A stretch of 64,000 nt of DNA, from contig CAVVWD010000022.1 in assembly GCA_963751835.1 (NCBI GenBank), forward strand, positions 234,942 to 298,941, written 5' to 3'. The notes under the pieces were generated by a model. It had not been told where the DNA came from. It did not search any database and saw only the letters and a list, made by a program, of their open reading frames with translations. How positions within the stretch are numbered: position 1 is the first letter of the stretch; each line of letters begins with the position of its first letter. The stretch comes from JACVRW01 sp963751835. GTDB lineage: Bacteria; Actinomycetota; Thermoleophilia; Solirubrobacterales; Thermoleophilaceae. Shown here piece after piece: positions 1-9,272 of the stretch. The translations under genes were made by a program, and so were the position numbers.

Positions 1-379
1 ACTCCGGCACCGTGGGCAGGTGGATCGCTCCCGGGCCGAAGACCAGCGGCAGTCCGGCCGTGATGAGGGCGCGGATCATCGCCCGCATGCCGCCGATGCC
101 CGCCTGCGCGCCCGCTTCATCGCTCCGAAGCAGCAGCATGAGCGCCAACTCGCGGGACCCGACCTGCTCGCCCGGAACGAGCGGCAGCCCGTAGCCGGCG
201 GGACCGAGCACGAGATCGAAGGGGCGATGAGCCACGAGGGCATCGACGAGCGGTGCCGGGTCGAGCGCCAGATCGGCCGACCGGAAGCTCCGGTCGAGCA
301 GCACCTCACCGCCGTCGAGCGTGCACACATCGATCGAGACGGTCCCGGGGTCGACGCCGGCCACCCGCGGACCGGGCAT
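1..379 (-). CDS. DUF1464 (COG2441) ASKHA-fold protein, partial
   Basis: The gene runs off the left edge, so only about 126 N-terminal residues are visible. Its ATG lies 4 nt after the mtdB stop, as in an operon. An ASKHA phosphate loop is visible (GVDPGTVSID, residues 8-17), then GPAGYGLPL, and the visible end reads HLPTVP. These match the DUF1464/COG2441 family, labelled predicted butyrate kinase but not characterised as far as I know. The family is mainly archaeal, so its place behind fae-mtdB suggests an unknown role in H4MPT or methanofuran metabolism (inference). Confidence 0.75.
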   Translation of the reverse strand, partial: MPGPRVAGVDPGTVSIDVCTLDGGEVLLDRSFRSADLALDPAPLVDALVAHRPFDLVLGPAGYGLPLVPGEQVGSRELALMLLLRSDEAGAQAGIGGMRAMIRALITAGLPLVFGPGAIHLPTVPE

Positions 380-383
380 CGAC

Positions 384-1247
384 TCAGATGATCTCTTGCG
401 CCACGGCGTAGACGCCGTCGGCGTTGAGTACGAGGTCGCTGCGCTCGAAGAGCCGGCGCACGCAGGCCTTGTGCGTCTTCATCTTCTTGCCGCCGACGCC
501 CAGCGCCCCGAGGGCGAGCTTCCCCTCCCGCTCGACGAGAACGTCCCCGGCCTCGATGCCCTCGATCCCGAGCGGCTCGGCCGCGTTGTAGTCGACCAGC
601 AGCTCGATCGTGGGATTGGCGCTCCATACCTTCTTGCCCAGCAGCTGCACGCCGGCAGGCCCCGCGGCCACGATGATGTTCGCCCCCTCCAGCGCCGCCT
701 CCATCTCTTCCCGGTCGGCCACCTCGCGAGCCTCGATTCCGAGTCGCTCGGCGACCGCGAGGCCCCGCGGCCGACGGTAGGAGTCCGTGCCGAGGACGTC
801 CGCCGGGATCGTCACCAGGAGCACCTCGCAGCCCTCCTGCATCAGGAGCGTCGCCGAGCGCAGCCCCACAGGTCCCAGCCCCAAGATCACCGCGCGGCGG
901 CCGCGCAGCTCGCGATCCTTCGCGATCAGCGCGATGGCCGTGGCTGCGGTCGTGTTGCAGCCGTCTGAGTCGAGCATCGTCGACAGGCGGAAGGGGCCGA
1001 AATACGTGGCCTGCACCTCGTCAAGAAGCTTCTCGCCCTCGGCCACGTCCGAGCCGCCGACCCACACGGCCATCGAGGCGTCGCCGGGTGGGCGCGTGAA
1101 GAACGCTCCCTGGACCAGGTCGCGCACCGCCTCCGGCGTCACGCTGCCGTGGCTGAGCAGGACGTCGACCCCCGCGTCGTGCGCCACGATGGCGTCGAAC
1201 GGGCTCGGGTGTTGATCGGTGTCGAGCTGTAGGAGGACCTTCTTCAC
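384..1247 (-). CDS. mtdB: NAD(P)-dependent methylene-H4MPT dehydrogenase
   Basis: MtdB oxidises methylene-H4MPT to methenyl-H4MPT with NAD(P) in the cytoplasm, the step after Fae. The 287-residue product has the family length. It shows the typical N-terminus MKKVLLQLDTDQHPSPFDA, the segment GAFFTRPP near residues 48-55, and a Rossmann dinucleotide loop GLGPVG at about 123-128. It follows fae by 27 nt on the same strand. MtdA, the close NADP-specific relative that also uses tetrahydrofolate, cannot be fully excluded by eye, but the fae and fhc context favours MtdB. Confidence 0.93.
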   Translation of the reverse strand: MKKVLLQLDTDQHPSPFDAIVAHDAGVDVLLSHGSVTPEAVRDLVQGAFFTRPPGDASMAVWVGGSDVAEGEKLLDEVQATYFGPFRLSTMLDSDGCNTTAATAIALIAKDRELRGRRAVILGLGPVGLRSATLLMQEGCEVLLVTIPADVLGTDSYRRPRGLAVAERLGIEAREVADREEMEAALEGANIIVAAGPAGVQLLGKKVWSANPTIELLVDYNAAEPLGIEGIEAGDVLVEREGKLALGALGVGGKKMKTHKACVRRLFERSDLVLNADGVYAVAQEII

Positions 1248-1274
1248 GGCGTGGGCCTGCGGCCCGGCGCCCGG

Positions 1275-1787
1275 CTACGCCTCTACGCCGGCGGCGAACG
1301 GATGGCGCGCCTCGGCCTCCTGCTCTATCACGGTGCTCGCAGCGGGCTCGCCGGCCATCGCGCGCGCGATCGACTCCTTCGTCGCCTGGTAGTTCCAGTC
1401 GAAGATCTTCTTGTCGTCCTCGGCCTGCCAGTGGATGAAGACGCCCACGATGATGCAGAGATCGTCGGCCTCGTCCGCCGAGATGACCCCATCACGCACC
1501 GAGTCGACGACACCTCGCGCCACCCCCGCCTGGGCGGGCCCGAACATCTGCCCCACCTGCTTCTCGCCCTTGATCGTCACCTTGTTGGCCATGATCGTGT
1601 CGGGCTTGGCGGGCAGGTTGGGCGCGACCACGGCGAGCAGGTTCGTATGGCCCTCCTTCTGGTTCAGGAGTGCGCCCGCGAACGCTTCGCCGACCGGCCC
1701 GTCCTTGGATCCGATCAACAGATCGATGTGGGCGACTTCGGCGCCATCGCCCACCAGCGACTCTCCAACCGACAGGGTCCTGGCCAT
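1275..1787 (-). CDS. fae: Formaldehyde-activating enzyme
   Basis: Fae condenses formaldehyde with H4MPT to methylene-H4MPT and is the entry point of the pathway. The 170-residue product is full length. Diagnostic blocks are VGESLVGDG near residue 7, EVAHIDLLIG with the expected catalytic His at residue 20, VAPNLPAKPDTIM, VGQMFGPAQAGVA, and ADEADDL followed by VGVFIHW. A strong ribosome site (AGAGGAGAGGAA) precedes the ATG. It is the first gene of a minus-strand operon fae-mtdB-DUF1464, divergent from fhcB. Confidence 0.97.
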   Translation of the reverse strand: MARTLSVGESLVGDGAEVAHIDLLIGSKDGPVGEAFAGALLNQKEGHTNLLAVVAPNLPAKPDTIMANKVTIKGEKQVGQMFGPAQAGVARGVVDSVRDGVISADEADDLCIIVGVFIHWQAEDDKKIFDWNYQATKESIARAMAGEPAASTVIEQEAEARHPFAAGVEA

Positions 1788-1934
1788 GTGCGTTCCTCTC
1801 CTCTTGGTTGTCGCGGTATCCAGGTCGCGCGCGCGTCCTGGCCTAGGCGGGGCGCGAGTCTATCGCGGCCTACGCGTCCGGCGCAGGGCGGCTCGCCGCC
1901 CTCTCGTGGGTATGCTCCGGCGCGCGGATGCCTG

Positions 1935-2015
1935 AGTGGTCACGACCTCAATTACGGTCGCGCTCGGACGGCCAGCACCGCGCCATCATCGACCGCACTT
2001 TCGGTCGTGACCACT
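1935..2015. promoter_or_regulatory. 13-bp inverted repeat in the fae/fhcB divergent region
   Basis: Perfect 13-bp arms AGTGGTCACGACC (1935-1947) and GGTCGTGACCACT (2003-2015) are separated by 55 nt. The right arm covers the GTG start of fhcB (2007). The repeat lies in the only intergenic space shared by the divergent fae and fhc operons. It could be an operator pair for a dimeric regulator or a leader stem sequestering the fhcB start; both are inference. Confidence 0.5.
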
Positions 2016-3258
2016 GAGCGCGCGGCGACCTGTGCCGGCTGCGGATGTGGATGCGACGACATCGAGGTCGCGGTGGCCGCCGGGGCGCTCGAGCGGCTGA
2101 TCCGCACCTGCACGATCGGCGACGAGTGGTTCGCCGAGCGGGCGGCCGACGCGCCCTCGGTGGCCCGCGTCGACGGCCGCGAGGTGGACTTCGCCGATGC
2201 GGTAGAGGCGTCGGCCGCGATCCTCGGCGAGGCCCGGCTTCCGCTCGTGTCCGGCCTCGGCCAGACCGACTGTGAGAGCCAGCGCGCGGCGGTGGCACTG
2301 GCCGAGGCGGTGGGCGCCGTGATCGATCCCGCAGGGCCCGGCGACGACGGAGCCGTCGGCGCGGCCGCGCAGAGCATCGGCCTGAGCACGGCCACGTTCG
2401 GCGAGGTCCGTGACCGGGCGGAGCTGGTCGTGGCCTGGCGCGTCGATCCGGTCGCCTCCCATCCGCGGCTGCTGCCCCGCCTGCGGCTCGACCGCGCAGG
2501 ACGCGCGGGTGGGCGCACGCTGGTGGTCGTCGATCGCGGACGCACGCCGACCGCCGAGGAGGCGGACGAGTTCATCGAAGCTGCCGCCCGAGCTCGACTT
2601 CGAGGCGCTGTGGGCCCTCCGCGCCCTGGTGCAAGACGTCCCGCTCGACCGCGACCTCGCTGCGCGGCTGCCGCTGGACGCCCTCGAGCAGCTCGCGGGC
2701 CGCCTGCGCGCGTGCGGATACGGAGCGGTGGTGCACCGGACCGCCGGGTACGCCAACGCGCTGGCGGTGCTCGCGCTCGTGCGCGACCTGGCCCGCAGGG
2801 CGCACGTCGTCGGCCTGCCGCTGAGGCAGGAGGGCAACGCGCGCGGCGCCGAGGACGTGCTGGCGTGGCAGACCGGCTATCCCGCGGCCGTGAGCTTCGC
2901 GCGCGGGCACCCGCGCGCGCGGCCCGGGGAGTTCAGCGCCGCGGGCCTGCTGGAGCGCGGCGAGACGGACGCGGCGCTCGTCGTGGGCTTCGACGCACTC
3001 CGGCACCTCCCGCCGCCTGCCGCCGACCACCTGCGCCGGATCCCCATGGTCGTCCTCGACCCGCGCGCCACCGAGACGGCCGCGGCCGCCCGCGTCGCGT
3101 TCGCCACTGCCGCGGGCGGCGTGCGGCGCGAGGGCACGGTCCACCGGATGGACGGCGTGCCCGTGACGCTGCGCGCGCCGCTGGCAGCCGAGCGGATCGG
3201 GGATGGGGAGGTGCTCGCCGCGATCGCGGCACGCATCACCGGGGGAGAGGGGAGCTAG
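2007..3258 (+). CDS. fhcB: Formyltransferase/hydrolase complex subunit B (frameshifted)
   Basis: This is the FwdB/FmdB-like subunit of the Fhc complex, which releases formate from formylmethanofuran. The reading frame changes once near 2578-2580, where one surplus A in ATCGAAGCTG restores ATC-GAG-CTG-CCG; the repaired product is about 416 residues. The N-terminus keeps a cysteine cluster CAGCGCGCDD (residues 9-18) and a later Cys in RTCTIGDEW. The Cys-His-Gly-Pro block that carries the metal ligand in methanogen enzymes is not visible. This fits the bacterial Fhc role as hydrolase rather than formate-oxidising enzyme (family knowledge plus inference). First gene of fhcBADC. Confidence 0.85.
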
Positions 3259-3264
3259 CGCCAC

Positions 3265-4909
3265 ATGCTGCGGATCGCGCACGGACGTGTCTTCGATCCC
3301 GCCAACGGAGTCGACGGCGAGGTGCGCGACGTCTGCCTGAACGAAGGCAAGGTAGTCGAGGAGCTGCCCTCGCACGCCCCGCGCATCGACGCAACCGGCA
3401 TGGTCGTCATGCCGGGCGGCGTGGACATCCACTCCCACATCGCCGGCCCAGCGGTCAACGCGGCCCGGAAGCTCACCCCCGAGGAGCACCGCGGGGACGT
3501 GCTCGACCGCACGGCGATCACTCGCTCGGGGACGGGCGGGACGGTGCCCGCGACGTTCGCGACCGGCTACCGCTACGCGCTGCTCGGCTACACGACCGTC
3601 GTCGACGCCGCCACCCCGCCGCTCGCGGCGCGCCACACGCTCGCCGAGCTGCGCGACACGCCAATCGTCGACAAGGCCTTCCTCGTGCTGATGGGCAACA
3701 ACCTGTCCCTGTTCGAGCTCATCCGCGGCGGCGGGCCCCGTGACCGAGGCCGTCGCCTGGTGGCTGGAGGCAACCGGCGGCTACGGCGTCAAGCTGGTCA
3801 ACCCCGGCGGGGTCGAGATGTGGAAGCACGGCAACCGCAACGTGACGTCGCTCGACGACGAGGTGGAGGGACTGGGCGTCACGCCGCGCCGCGTGCTGGA
3901 GGCGATCGCCACCTCGGTGGACGAGCTGGGTCTCCCTCACCCTGTCCACGTCCACTGCAACAACCTCGGGGTGGCGGGCAACTGGCGCACGACGCTGGAC
4001 ACGCTCGACACCCTGGAGGGCCGGCGGGCGCACCTCGCCCACCTCCAGTTCCACGCGTACGGGGGGACGCCGGGCAAGCGGCCCCGCTCGCGTGCGCCGG
4101 AGCTGGCCGAGCACCTCGACGCACACCCGGAGCACAGCGCCGACATCGGCCAGGTGATGTTTGGGCCGGCGATGACGATGACAGCCGACGCCCCCGTCTC
4201 CGCACTGCTGCGCGAGATCACCGGGGGCAAGTGGGTGAACGCCGACCTCGAGGCGGAGACCGGCTGCGGCATAGTGCCCTTCGCCTACCGCGAGCGCAAC
4301 TACGTTCACGCGCTGCAGTGGGCCATCGGCCTGGAGCTGTTCCTGCTCAGCCGCGACCCCTGGCGGGTCGTGCTCTCAACCGACCATCCCAACGGCGGCT
4401 CGTTCCTGAGCTACCCGCGGCTGATCCGCCTGCTGATGGATCGCGAGTTCCGAAACGAGCAGATCGGCCGCGTCAACCAGAAGGCGATACGGCGCACCGT
4501 GCTCCGCGACGACCTCGAGCGCGAGTACACGCTCGGAGAGATCGCGATCATCACCCGCGCCGGGCCCGCCAGGCTGCTCGGGCTGGCCGACAAGGGCCAT
4601 CTCGGCGTCGGCGCCGATGCCGACGTGACGGTCTACTCAGAGCACGAGGACCGCGAGCAGATGTTCGCCACGCCGCGGTATGTCATCAAGGGCGGGCGGG
4701 TGATCGTCGAGGACGGTGAGCTGCGCGAAGCGCCGGCCGGGCATCTCCTGCGCGTCGCTGCCGACCACGACGAGGCGATCGAGGGCACCCTGCGACCGCT
4801 GTTCGAGGAGCACTACAGCGTGCAGCTGGCGAACTACCCCGTGCGCGAGCCGTGGCTGCTTGAGCCCGCCCGCAGGATCCTCGCTCGGCGCAACGGGAGC
4901 GGGCGATGA
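3265..4909 (+). CDS. fhcA: Formyltransferase/hydrolase complex subunit A (frameshifted)
   Basis: This amidohydrolase-fold subunit, related to FwdA, hydrolyses formylmethanofuran to formate. The N-terminus has the metal-binding block GGVDIHSHIAGP near residue 52, and the C-terminal part carries HVHCNNLG and STDHPNGG. One surplus C in the CCCC run at 3736-3739 breaks the frame between IRGGGP and VTEAVAWWLE; removing it gives one 547-residue protein, the normal family length. The gene starts 6 nt after fhcB, and its stop overlaps the fhcD start (ATGA). Confidence 0.9.
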
Positions 4910-5808
4910 GGCTGGCCGACACCGAGGTAGTCGACACCTTCGCCGAGGCCTTCCCGATGTGGGGAGCGCGGATCGTCATCACCGCGGAGAGCCCCGCCTG
5001 GGCACACGAGGCCGCGCGCTCGCTCACGGGCTTCGCCACGTCGGTGATCGGCTGCAAATGCGAGGCCGGCATCGAGCGCGAGCTCGATCCCTCCGAGACA
5101 CCCGACGGCCGCCCCGGGGCGAGCGCGCTGCTGTTCGCCAATGATCGCGAGGGTCTGGCCAAACGGCTGGTTGAGCGCGTGGGCCAGAGCGTGCTCACCT
5201 GCCCGACGACGGCCTGCTTCAACGGGTTGGATGGTCCGGAGACAGTCGACGTCGGCGGTCAGCTGCGCTTCTTCGGCGACGGCTACCAGGCCAGCAAGCT
5301 GCTCGACGGACGCCGCTACTGGCGTGTGCCGGTGATGGAGGGCGAGTTCCTGGTCGAGGAGCGCTTCGCCGTCGCCGAGGGCGTGGCAGGCGGCAACATC
5401 ATCATTCTCGGCCGCGACGTCGCCGGCGCACTGCGCGCCGCGGAGGCGGCGGCCACGGCGATGCGCACGGTGCGCGACGTGATCATGCCCTTCCCGGGCG
5501 GCATCGCCCGCAGCGGCAGCAAGGTCGGCTCCCGCTACAGCGGCCTGATGGCCTCGACCAACGAGGTCCTGTGCCCGACGCTGCGGGCCCAGGTGCCGCA
5601 CACCGATGTGCCGCCGGATGTCGGGTCGGTGCTGGAGATCGTCATCGACGGCCTGACCCTCGAGGCCGTGCGCGACGCGATGGCGCGAGGCCTCGAAGCA
5701 GCCGCCGGGGCGGGAGCCGGTTACGTCACGGCCGGCAACTACGGAGGCAACCTGGGGCCGTACCACATCGAACTGCGGGGCCTCGTACCCGGCCTGCGAG
5801 ACGAGTAG
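4906..5808 (+). CDS. fhcD: Formylmethanofuran:H4MPT formyltransferase
   Basis: FhcD (Ftr) transfers the formyl group from formyl-H4MPT to methanofuran; in bacteria it works inside the Fhc complex. The intact 300-residue product shows family blocks EAFPMWGARIVIT near residue 13, CPTTACFNGL, PVMEGEFLVEE, GGNIIILGR, PFPGGIARSGSKVGS and the C-terminal GNYGGNLGPYHIEL. The ATGA overlap with fhcA and 2-nt gap to fhcC indicate translational coupling. Confidence 0.96.
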   Translation: MRLADTEVVDTFAEAFPMWGARIVITAESPAWAHEAARSLTGFATSVIGCKCEAGIERELDPSETPDGRPGASALLFANDREGLAKRLVERVGQSVLTCPTTACFNGLDGPETVDVGGQLRFFGDGYQASKLLDGRRYWRVPVMEGEFLVEERFAVAEGVAGGNIIILGRDVAGALRAAEAAATAMRTVRDVIMPFPGGIARSGSKVGSRYSGLMASTNEVLCPTLRAQVPHTDVPPDVGSVLEIVIDGLTLEAVRDAMARGLEAAAGAGAGYVTAGNYGGNLGPYHIELRGLVPGLRDE

Positions 5809-5810
5809 GG

Positions 5811-6629
5811 ATGCCGCTGACCCTCACCCTGCACGAGCCGCCGGCGGTGCCGCTCGAGACCGAGGGTCTCAGCCCCGATCGGCTCGCCGGTCGTCGCCGG
5901 GGCGAGATCGAGGCGCTCACCGTCTGGCACGGCAACCGGCGGGCGCGACTCGCCGAGTTCTTCGCCGTCTCGGGCGACGGCGGGGAGGAGCTGCGCGTCG
6001 AGGGTGACCTGCGGCGCGTGAAGTACATCGGCGCGGGCATGACCGACGGCCGGCTTACCGTCGCGGGCGATGCCGGGATGCACACCGGCGCTGAGATGCG
6101 GGGAGGGGAGCTCGTCGTCGAGGGCGACGTGGGCGACTTCGCGGGCACGGGTATGCGCGGCGGCCGGCTCGTCGTGCAGGGCTCCGCCGGGCACGACCTC
6201 GGCGGGATGCACCCGGGCGAGCGCGCCGGGATGCGCGGCGGCGAGATCCTCGTCCACGGGGACACCGGCGACCAGGCCGGCGCCGGCCTCCGGCGCGGGC
6301 TGATCGCCGTCGCGGGGCGCGTGGGCGCCGCCGCCGGGCTGCGCATGCTGGCGGGCACGATCGTCGCTCTCGGCGGGCTTGGCGCCCGGCCGGGCGCGGC
6401 AATGCGGCGCGGCACGATCGTGGCCATGTCGCCGGTGACGCTGCTGCCCACCTTCGCCTTCGCGTGCTCGTACCGCCCGCCCTTCCTCCGCCTGTACCTG
6501 CGCCGCCTGCGGGAGCTGGGCCTGCCCCTGACCGACGAGCAGATCGAAGGCCGCTACGCGCGCTGGAGCGGAGACGGCCTCGAGCTGCGCCGGGGCGAGA
6601 TCCTGATTCTCGAGCCCGGGCACCGGTGA
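5811..6629 (+). CDS. fhcC: Formyltransferase/hydrolase complex subunit C
   Basis: FhcC resembles FwdC and glutamate synthase C-terminal domains: a right-handed beta-helix built from Gly-rich repeats. Roughly six turns such as GAGMTDGRLTVAGDAG, GAEMRGGELVVEGDVG and GTGMRGGRLVVQGSAG are visible from residue 75 onward. The repaired Fhc set is therefore complete (B, A, D, C). The ATG at 5811 follows the fhcD stop by 2 nt, and the last codon overlaps the next gene (GTGA). The product is 272 residues, typical for bacterial FhcC. Confidence 0.92.
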   Translation: MPLTLTLHEPPAVPLETEGLSPDRLAGRRRGEIEALTVWHGNRRARLAEFFAVSGDGGEELRVEGDLRRVKYIGAGMTDGRLTVAGDAGMHTGAEMRGGELVVEGDVGDFAGTGMRGGRLVVQGSAGHDLGGMHPGERAGMRGGEILVHGDTGDQAGAGLRRGLIAVAGRVGAAAGLRMLAGTIVALGGLGARPGAAMRRGTIVAMSPVTLLPTFAFACSYRPPFLRLYLRRLRELGLPLTDEQIEGRYARWSGDGLELRRGEILILEPGHR

Positions 6630-7513
6630 GCACGCGGCGGCTGCGCGTCGCGGTCCTGGGCTCGACCGGCGGCTGGCACGCCGCCCGCCTGGAACGAGCG
6701 CTGACTGCGCGCGGCCATGAGTGCGCCTTCGCGCCGGTCACGCGGATGGTGGGCCGCGTCGATGATGGGCTCGGCGTCACCTCGCGCGAGCTGGCGCTCG
6801 ACGGCTGCGACGTGGTGCTCGTGCGCGGCATCCCGCGCGGCTCGCTCGAGCAGGTCGTCTTCCGCGTGGACGTGCTGCACGCACTCGCGGCCGCCGGCGT
6901 GCGCGCCGTCAACAGCGCGCACGCGATCGAGCGGACCGTCGACAAGTTCCTCGCCTCGACCCTGCTGGCGCGCGCCGGGCTGCCCACCCCTCGCACGATC
7001 GCCTGCGAGCGGACCGCCGACGCCCTGGAGGCGTTCGCCGAGCTCGGCGGCGACGTGATCGTCAAGCCGCTGTTCGGTTCGATGGGATTCGGCATGGTGC
7101 GCATGGACGATCGCGACGTCGCGCAGCGGGTGTTCCACGCGCTGGAGCTCGAGCGGGCCGTGTACTACCTGCAGGAGACGCTGCCGCACTCCGGCCGCGA
7201 CGTGCGGGCGCTCGTCGTCGGCGAGCGGGTCGTGGCCTCGATCGAGCGGAGCGGTGATGGCTGGCGGACGAACCTCGCACGCGGTGGGCGAGCACGCCCG
7301 GTACGGCTCGACGCCGAACAGGAACGCCTGTGCGTGCCGGCGGCGGCCGCGCTCGGCGCCGACTACGCCGGCGTCGATCTCCTTCGCGCGCCCGACGGGC
7401 GCGACTACGTGCTCGAGGTCAACGGCATCCCCGGCTGGCAGGGCGTCGAGCGCGCGACGGGGGTTGACGTTGCGGCCGCGCTCGCGGCCCACCTGGAGTC
7501 CGTGGTCAGCTGA
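6626..7513 (+). CDS. RimK-like ATP-grasp ligase of the C1 cluster
   Basis: A 295-residue ATP-grasp protein. Visible are ERTVDKFLASTLLARAG (substrate/central domain), the ATP-binding segment VIVKPLFGSMGFGM near residue 145, and the metal-binding end GVDLLRAPDG...VLEVNGIPGW. RimK-family ligases add glutamate residues to cofactors; MptN/CofF act on H4MPT and F420. Here it may extend the glutamate tail of H4MPT or methanofuran (inference). It is the fifth gene of the fhc operon, overlapping fhcC by 4 nt, and converges with a HisA-like gene with an 8-nt overlap. Confidence 0.85.
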   Translation: MSTRRLRVAVLGSTGGWHAARLERALTARGHECAFAPVTRMVGRVDDGLGVTSRELALDGCDVVLVRGIPRGSLEQVVFRVDVLHALAAAGVRAVNSAHAIERTVDKFLASTLLARAGLPTPRTIACERTADALEAFAELGGDVIVKPLFGSMGFGMVRMDDRDVAQRVFHALELERAVYYLQETLPHSGRDVRALVVGERVVASIERSGDGWRTNLARGGRARPVRLDAEQERLCVPAAAALGADYAGVDLLRAPDGRDYVLEVNGIPGWQGVERATGVDVAAALAAHLESVVS

Positions 7514-8237
7514 GCGCGCGCAACTCCTCGCATCCGATCGCGCCGCTGTGCAGGGCTGTGGCGACGAGCGCGCCGGCCGCCCCGGCGTCGGCCAAGGCGC
7601 GCAGGTCGGCGAGGTCGCGCACGCCGCCGCCGGCCAGCAGCTGGAACTCGGGAAAGCGGGCGCAGAGATCGCGCACCAAGGCGACGTCGGGACCGGCCCC
7701 GGATCCGACGCGTGCGAGGTCGAGCACGATCACCTCCCGCACGCCGGAGCGTCCCAGCCGTGCCAGCGCCTCGGCCGCTCCGAGCCGGGCCAGCTCGGCA
7801 TCGGGCGAGAGGACGCGACCCTCCCGAAGGTCGAGGCTGAGCACGAGCGGGGCGTAGGGAAGCTCCGCCCGCAGCCGCTCCAACGCGGCCTGGTCCGCAA
7901 GCGTCTCGGTGCCGATCAAGACGCGCGCCGCGCCGAGCTCGAGGAGCAGCCGGACCGCGGCGACCTCGGCGACGCCGGCATCGACCATCACCCGCGCCTC
8001 GTGCGCCAATGCCGCGACTACCTCGCGATTCCCGGGACCGCCCCCGATCGCGTCGAGATCGGCGACGTAGAGCTCGTCGAGTCCGAGCGCTTCGCGAACG
8101 GCGCGCGTGACCTGGACGGGATCGGAGCCCGCGACGATCCTGCTGCGCAGAGGGCGGTAGCGTTCGCGCTCCCCGCGCACGGCGTGCACGGCGGCTCCGC
8201 TCTTGAGATCGATGACCGGGATCACTCGCATGGCCAT
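7506..8237 (-). CDS. HisA-like TIM-barrel protein (COG1411)
   Basis: A 243-residue TIM barrel related to phosphoribosylformimino isomerase HisA: the start MRVIPVIDLKSGAAVHAVRG, DELYVADLDAIGG, the half-barrel GAARVLIGTETL and the C-terminal phosphate site GGGVRDLADL. It stands alone with no other his genes, and HisA-like COG1411 proteins recur in H4MPT clusters of methylotrophs and methanogens, so a cofactor-biosynthesis role is more likely than histidine synthesis (inference). Start chosen at the MAM ATG (8237); the second Met at 8231 is possible. Divergent from mfnF with 18 nt between starts. Confidence 0.8.
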   Translation of the reverse strand: MAMRVIPVIDLKSGAAVHAVRGERERYRPLRSRIVAGSDPVQVTRAVREALGLDELYVADLDAIGGGPGNREVVAALAHEARVMVDAGVAEVAAVRLLLELGAARVLIGTETLADQAALERLRAELPYAPLVLSLDLREGRVLSPDAELARLGAAEALARLGRSGVREVIVLDLARVGSGAGPDVALVRDLCARFPEFQLLAGGGVRDLADLRALADAGAAGALVATALHSGAIGCEELRALS

Positions 8238-8255
8238 GGCCGGGGAGGGTCGCGC

Positions 8256-9272
8256 ATGGCAGGCGTAGTCGGCCTCGACGTCGGCGGGGCCAACACGAAG
8301 GCGGTCTGGCGGAACGGCGGCGAACGGCGCGCCCTCTCGCGGCCGTTCGAGGTCTGGCGCGACCGCGAGGCGCTCGCGGCCGTGATTCGCGAGGTCGTCG
8401 TGGGCGTGGCGCCGGAGCCTGTCGAGGCGGTGGCGCTGACCACGACCGCGGAGCTCTCGGACGCGTTTCGCACCAAGCGCGAGGGCGTGGGATTCGTGCT
8501 CGACGCGGCGGAGGCGGCGTTGGACGGCCCGCCGCTGCTCGTCTTCACGACCGCCGGTGAGCTCGTCCCCCTCGATGAGGCGCGGGGGCGCGCAGCCGAG
8601 GTCGCGGCCGCCAACTGGATGGCGAGCGGGCTCGCGGCCGCTGCGGTCTACCCGGACGCCATGATGATCGACGTCGGCAGCACGACCACCGATGTCGTTC
8701 CGATCGCCGCCGGGCGCGTGGTCGCCGCCGGCCGCACCGACCTCGACCGGCTGCTTGCCGGCGAGCTCGTCTACACCGGCGCCCTGCGCACCAACCTCGC
8801 GGCGATCGCGCCGCGTGTGCCGGTGCGCGGCGGCTCGTGCCCGGTCGCCTCGGAGCTGTTCGCGATCAGCGCCGACGTGCAGCTGATCCTCGGCCACCTC
8901 GCGCCCGGCGCGTACACGTGCGCGACCCCGGACGGGCGCCCCGCGACCGTCGAGTTCGCACGCGAGCGCGTGGCCCGGCTCGTATGCGCAGACGCCGAGC
9001 AGCTGGCCGCGGAGCAGATCGATGCGATCGCTCAGTTCCTGCATGGAGAGCAGGTGCGCCAGATCGAGGCGGCGGTTCGCCACGTGAGCGGGCGCTTCGG
9101 GAGCGACCCGCCTGTCGTCCCGCTTGGCGCGGGGGCGTTCCTGGCGCGCGAGGCCGCCGAGCACCTGGGACACGCGGTCGTCGAGCTGCCGTGGAGCGCG
9201 GCCGAGCGTGACGCGGCGCCCGCCGCCGCGCTCGCCGAACTCCTGGCCGGCCGGCTGCGCCCGCAGTGCTGA
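8256..9272 (+). CDS. mfnF: MfnF-like methanofuran biosynthesis protein
   Basis: A 338-residue ASKHA-fold protein of the hydantoinase/COG1548 type. It begins GVVGLDVGGANTKAVW (phosphate-1 loop), has ALTTTAELSDAFRTKREGV, and MMIDVGSTTTDVVP (phosphate-2 loop) near residue 140. In methanogens MfnF joins the furan moiety to gamma-glutamyltyramine in methanofuran synthesis. A GGGGAGGG ribosome site precedes the ATG. It overlaps mfnE by 7 nt, so the two late methanofuran steps appear coupled. Confidence 0.85.
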   Translation: MAGVVGLDVGGANTKAVWRNGGERRALSRPFEVWRDREALAAVIREVVVGVAPEPVEAVALTTTAELSDAFRTKREGVGFVLDAAEAALDGPPLLVFTTAGELVPLDEARGRAAEVAAANWMASGLAAAAVYPDAMMIDVGSTTTDVVPIAAGRVVAAGRTDLDRLLAGELVYTGALRTNLAAIAPRVPVRGGSCPVASELFAISADVQLILGHLAPGAYTCATPDGRPATVEFARERVARLVCADAEQLAAEQIDAIAQFLHGEQVRQIEAAVRHVSGRFGSDPPVVPLGAGAFLAREAAEHLGHAVVELPWSAAERDAAPAAALAELLAGRLRPQC

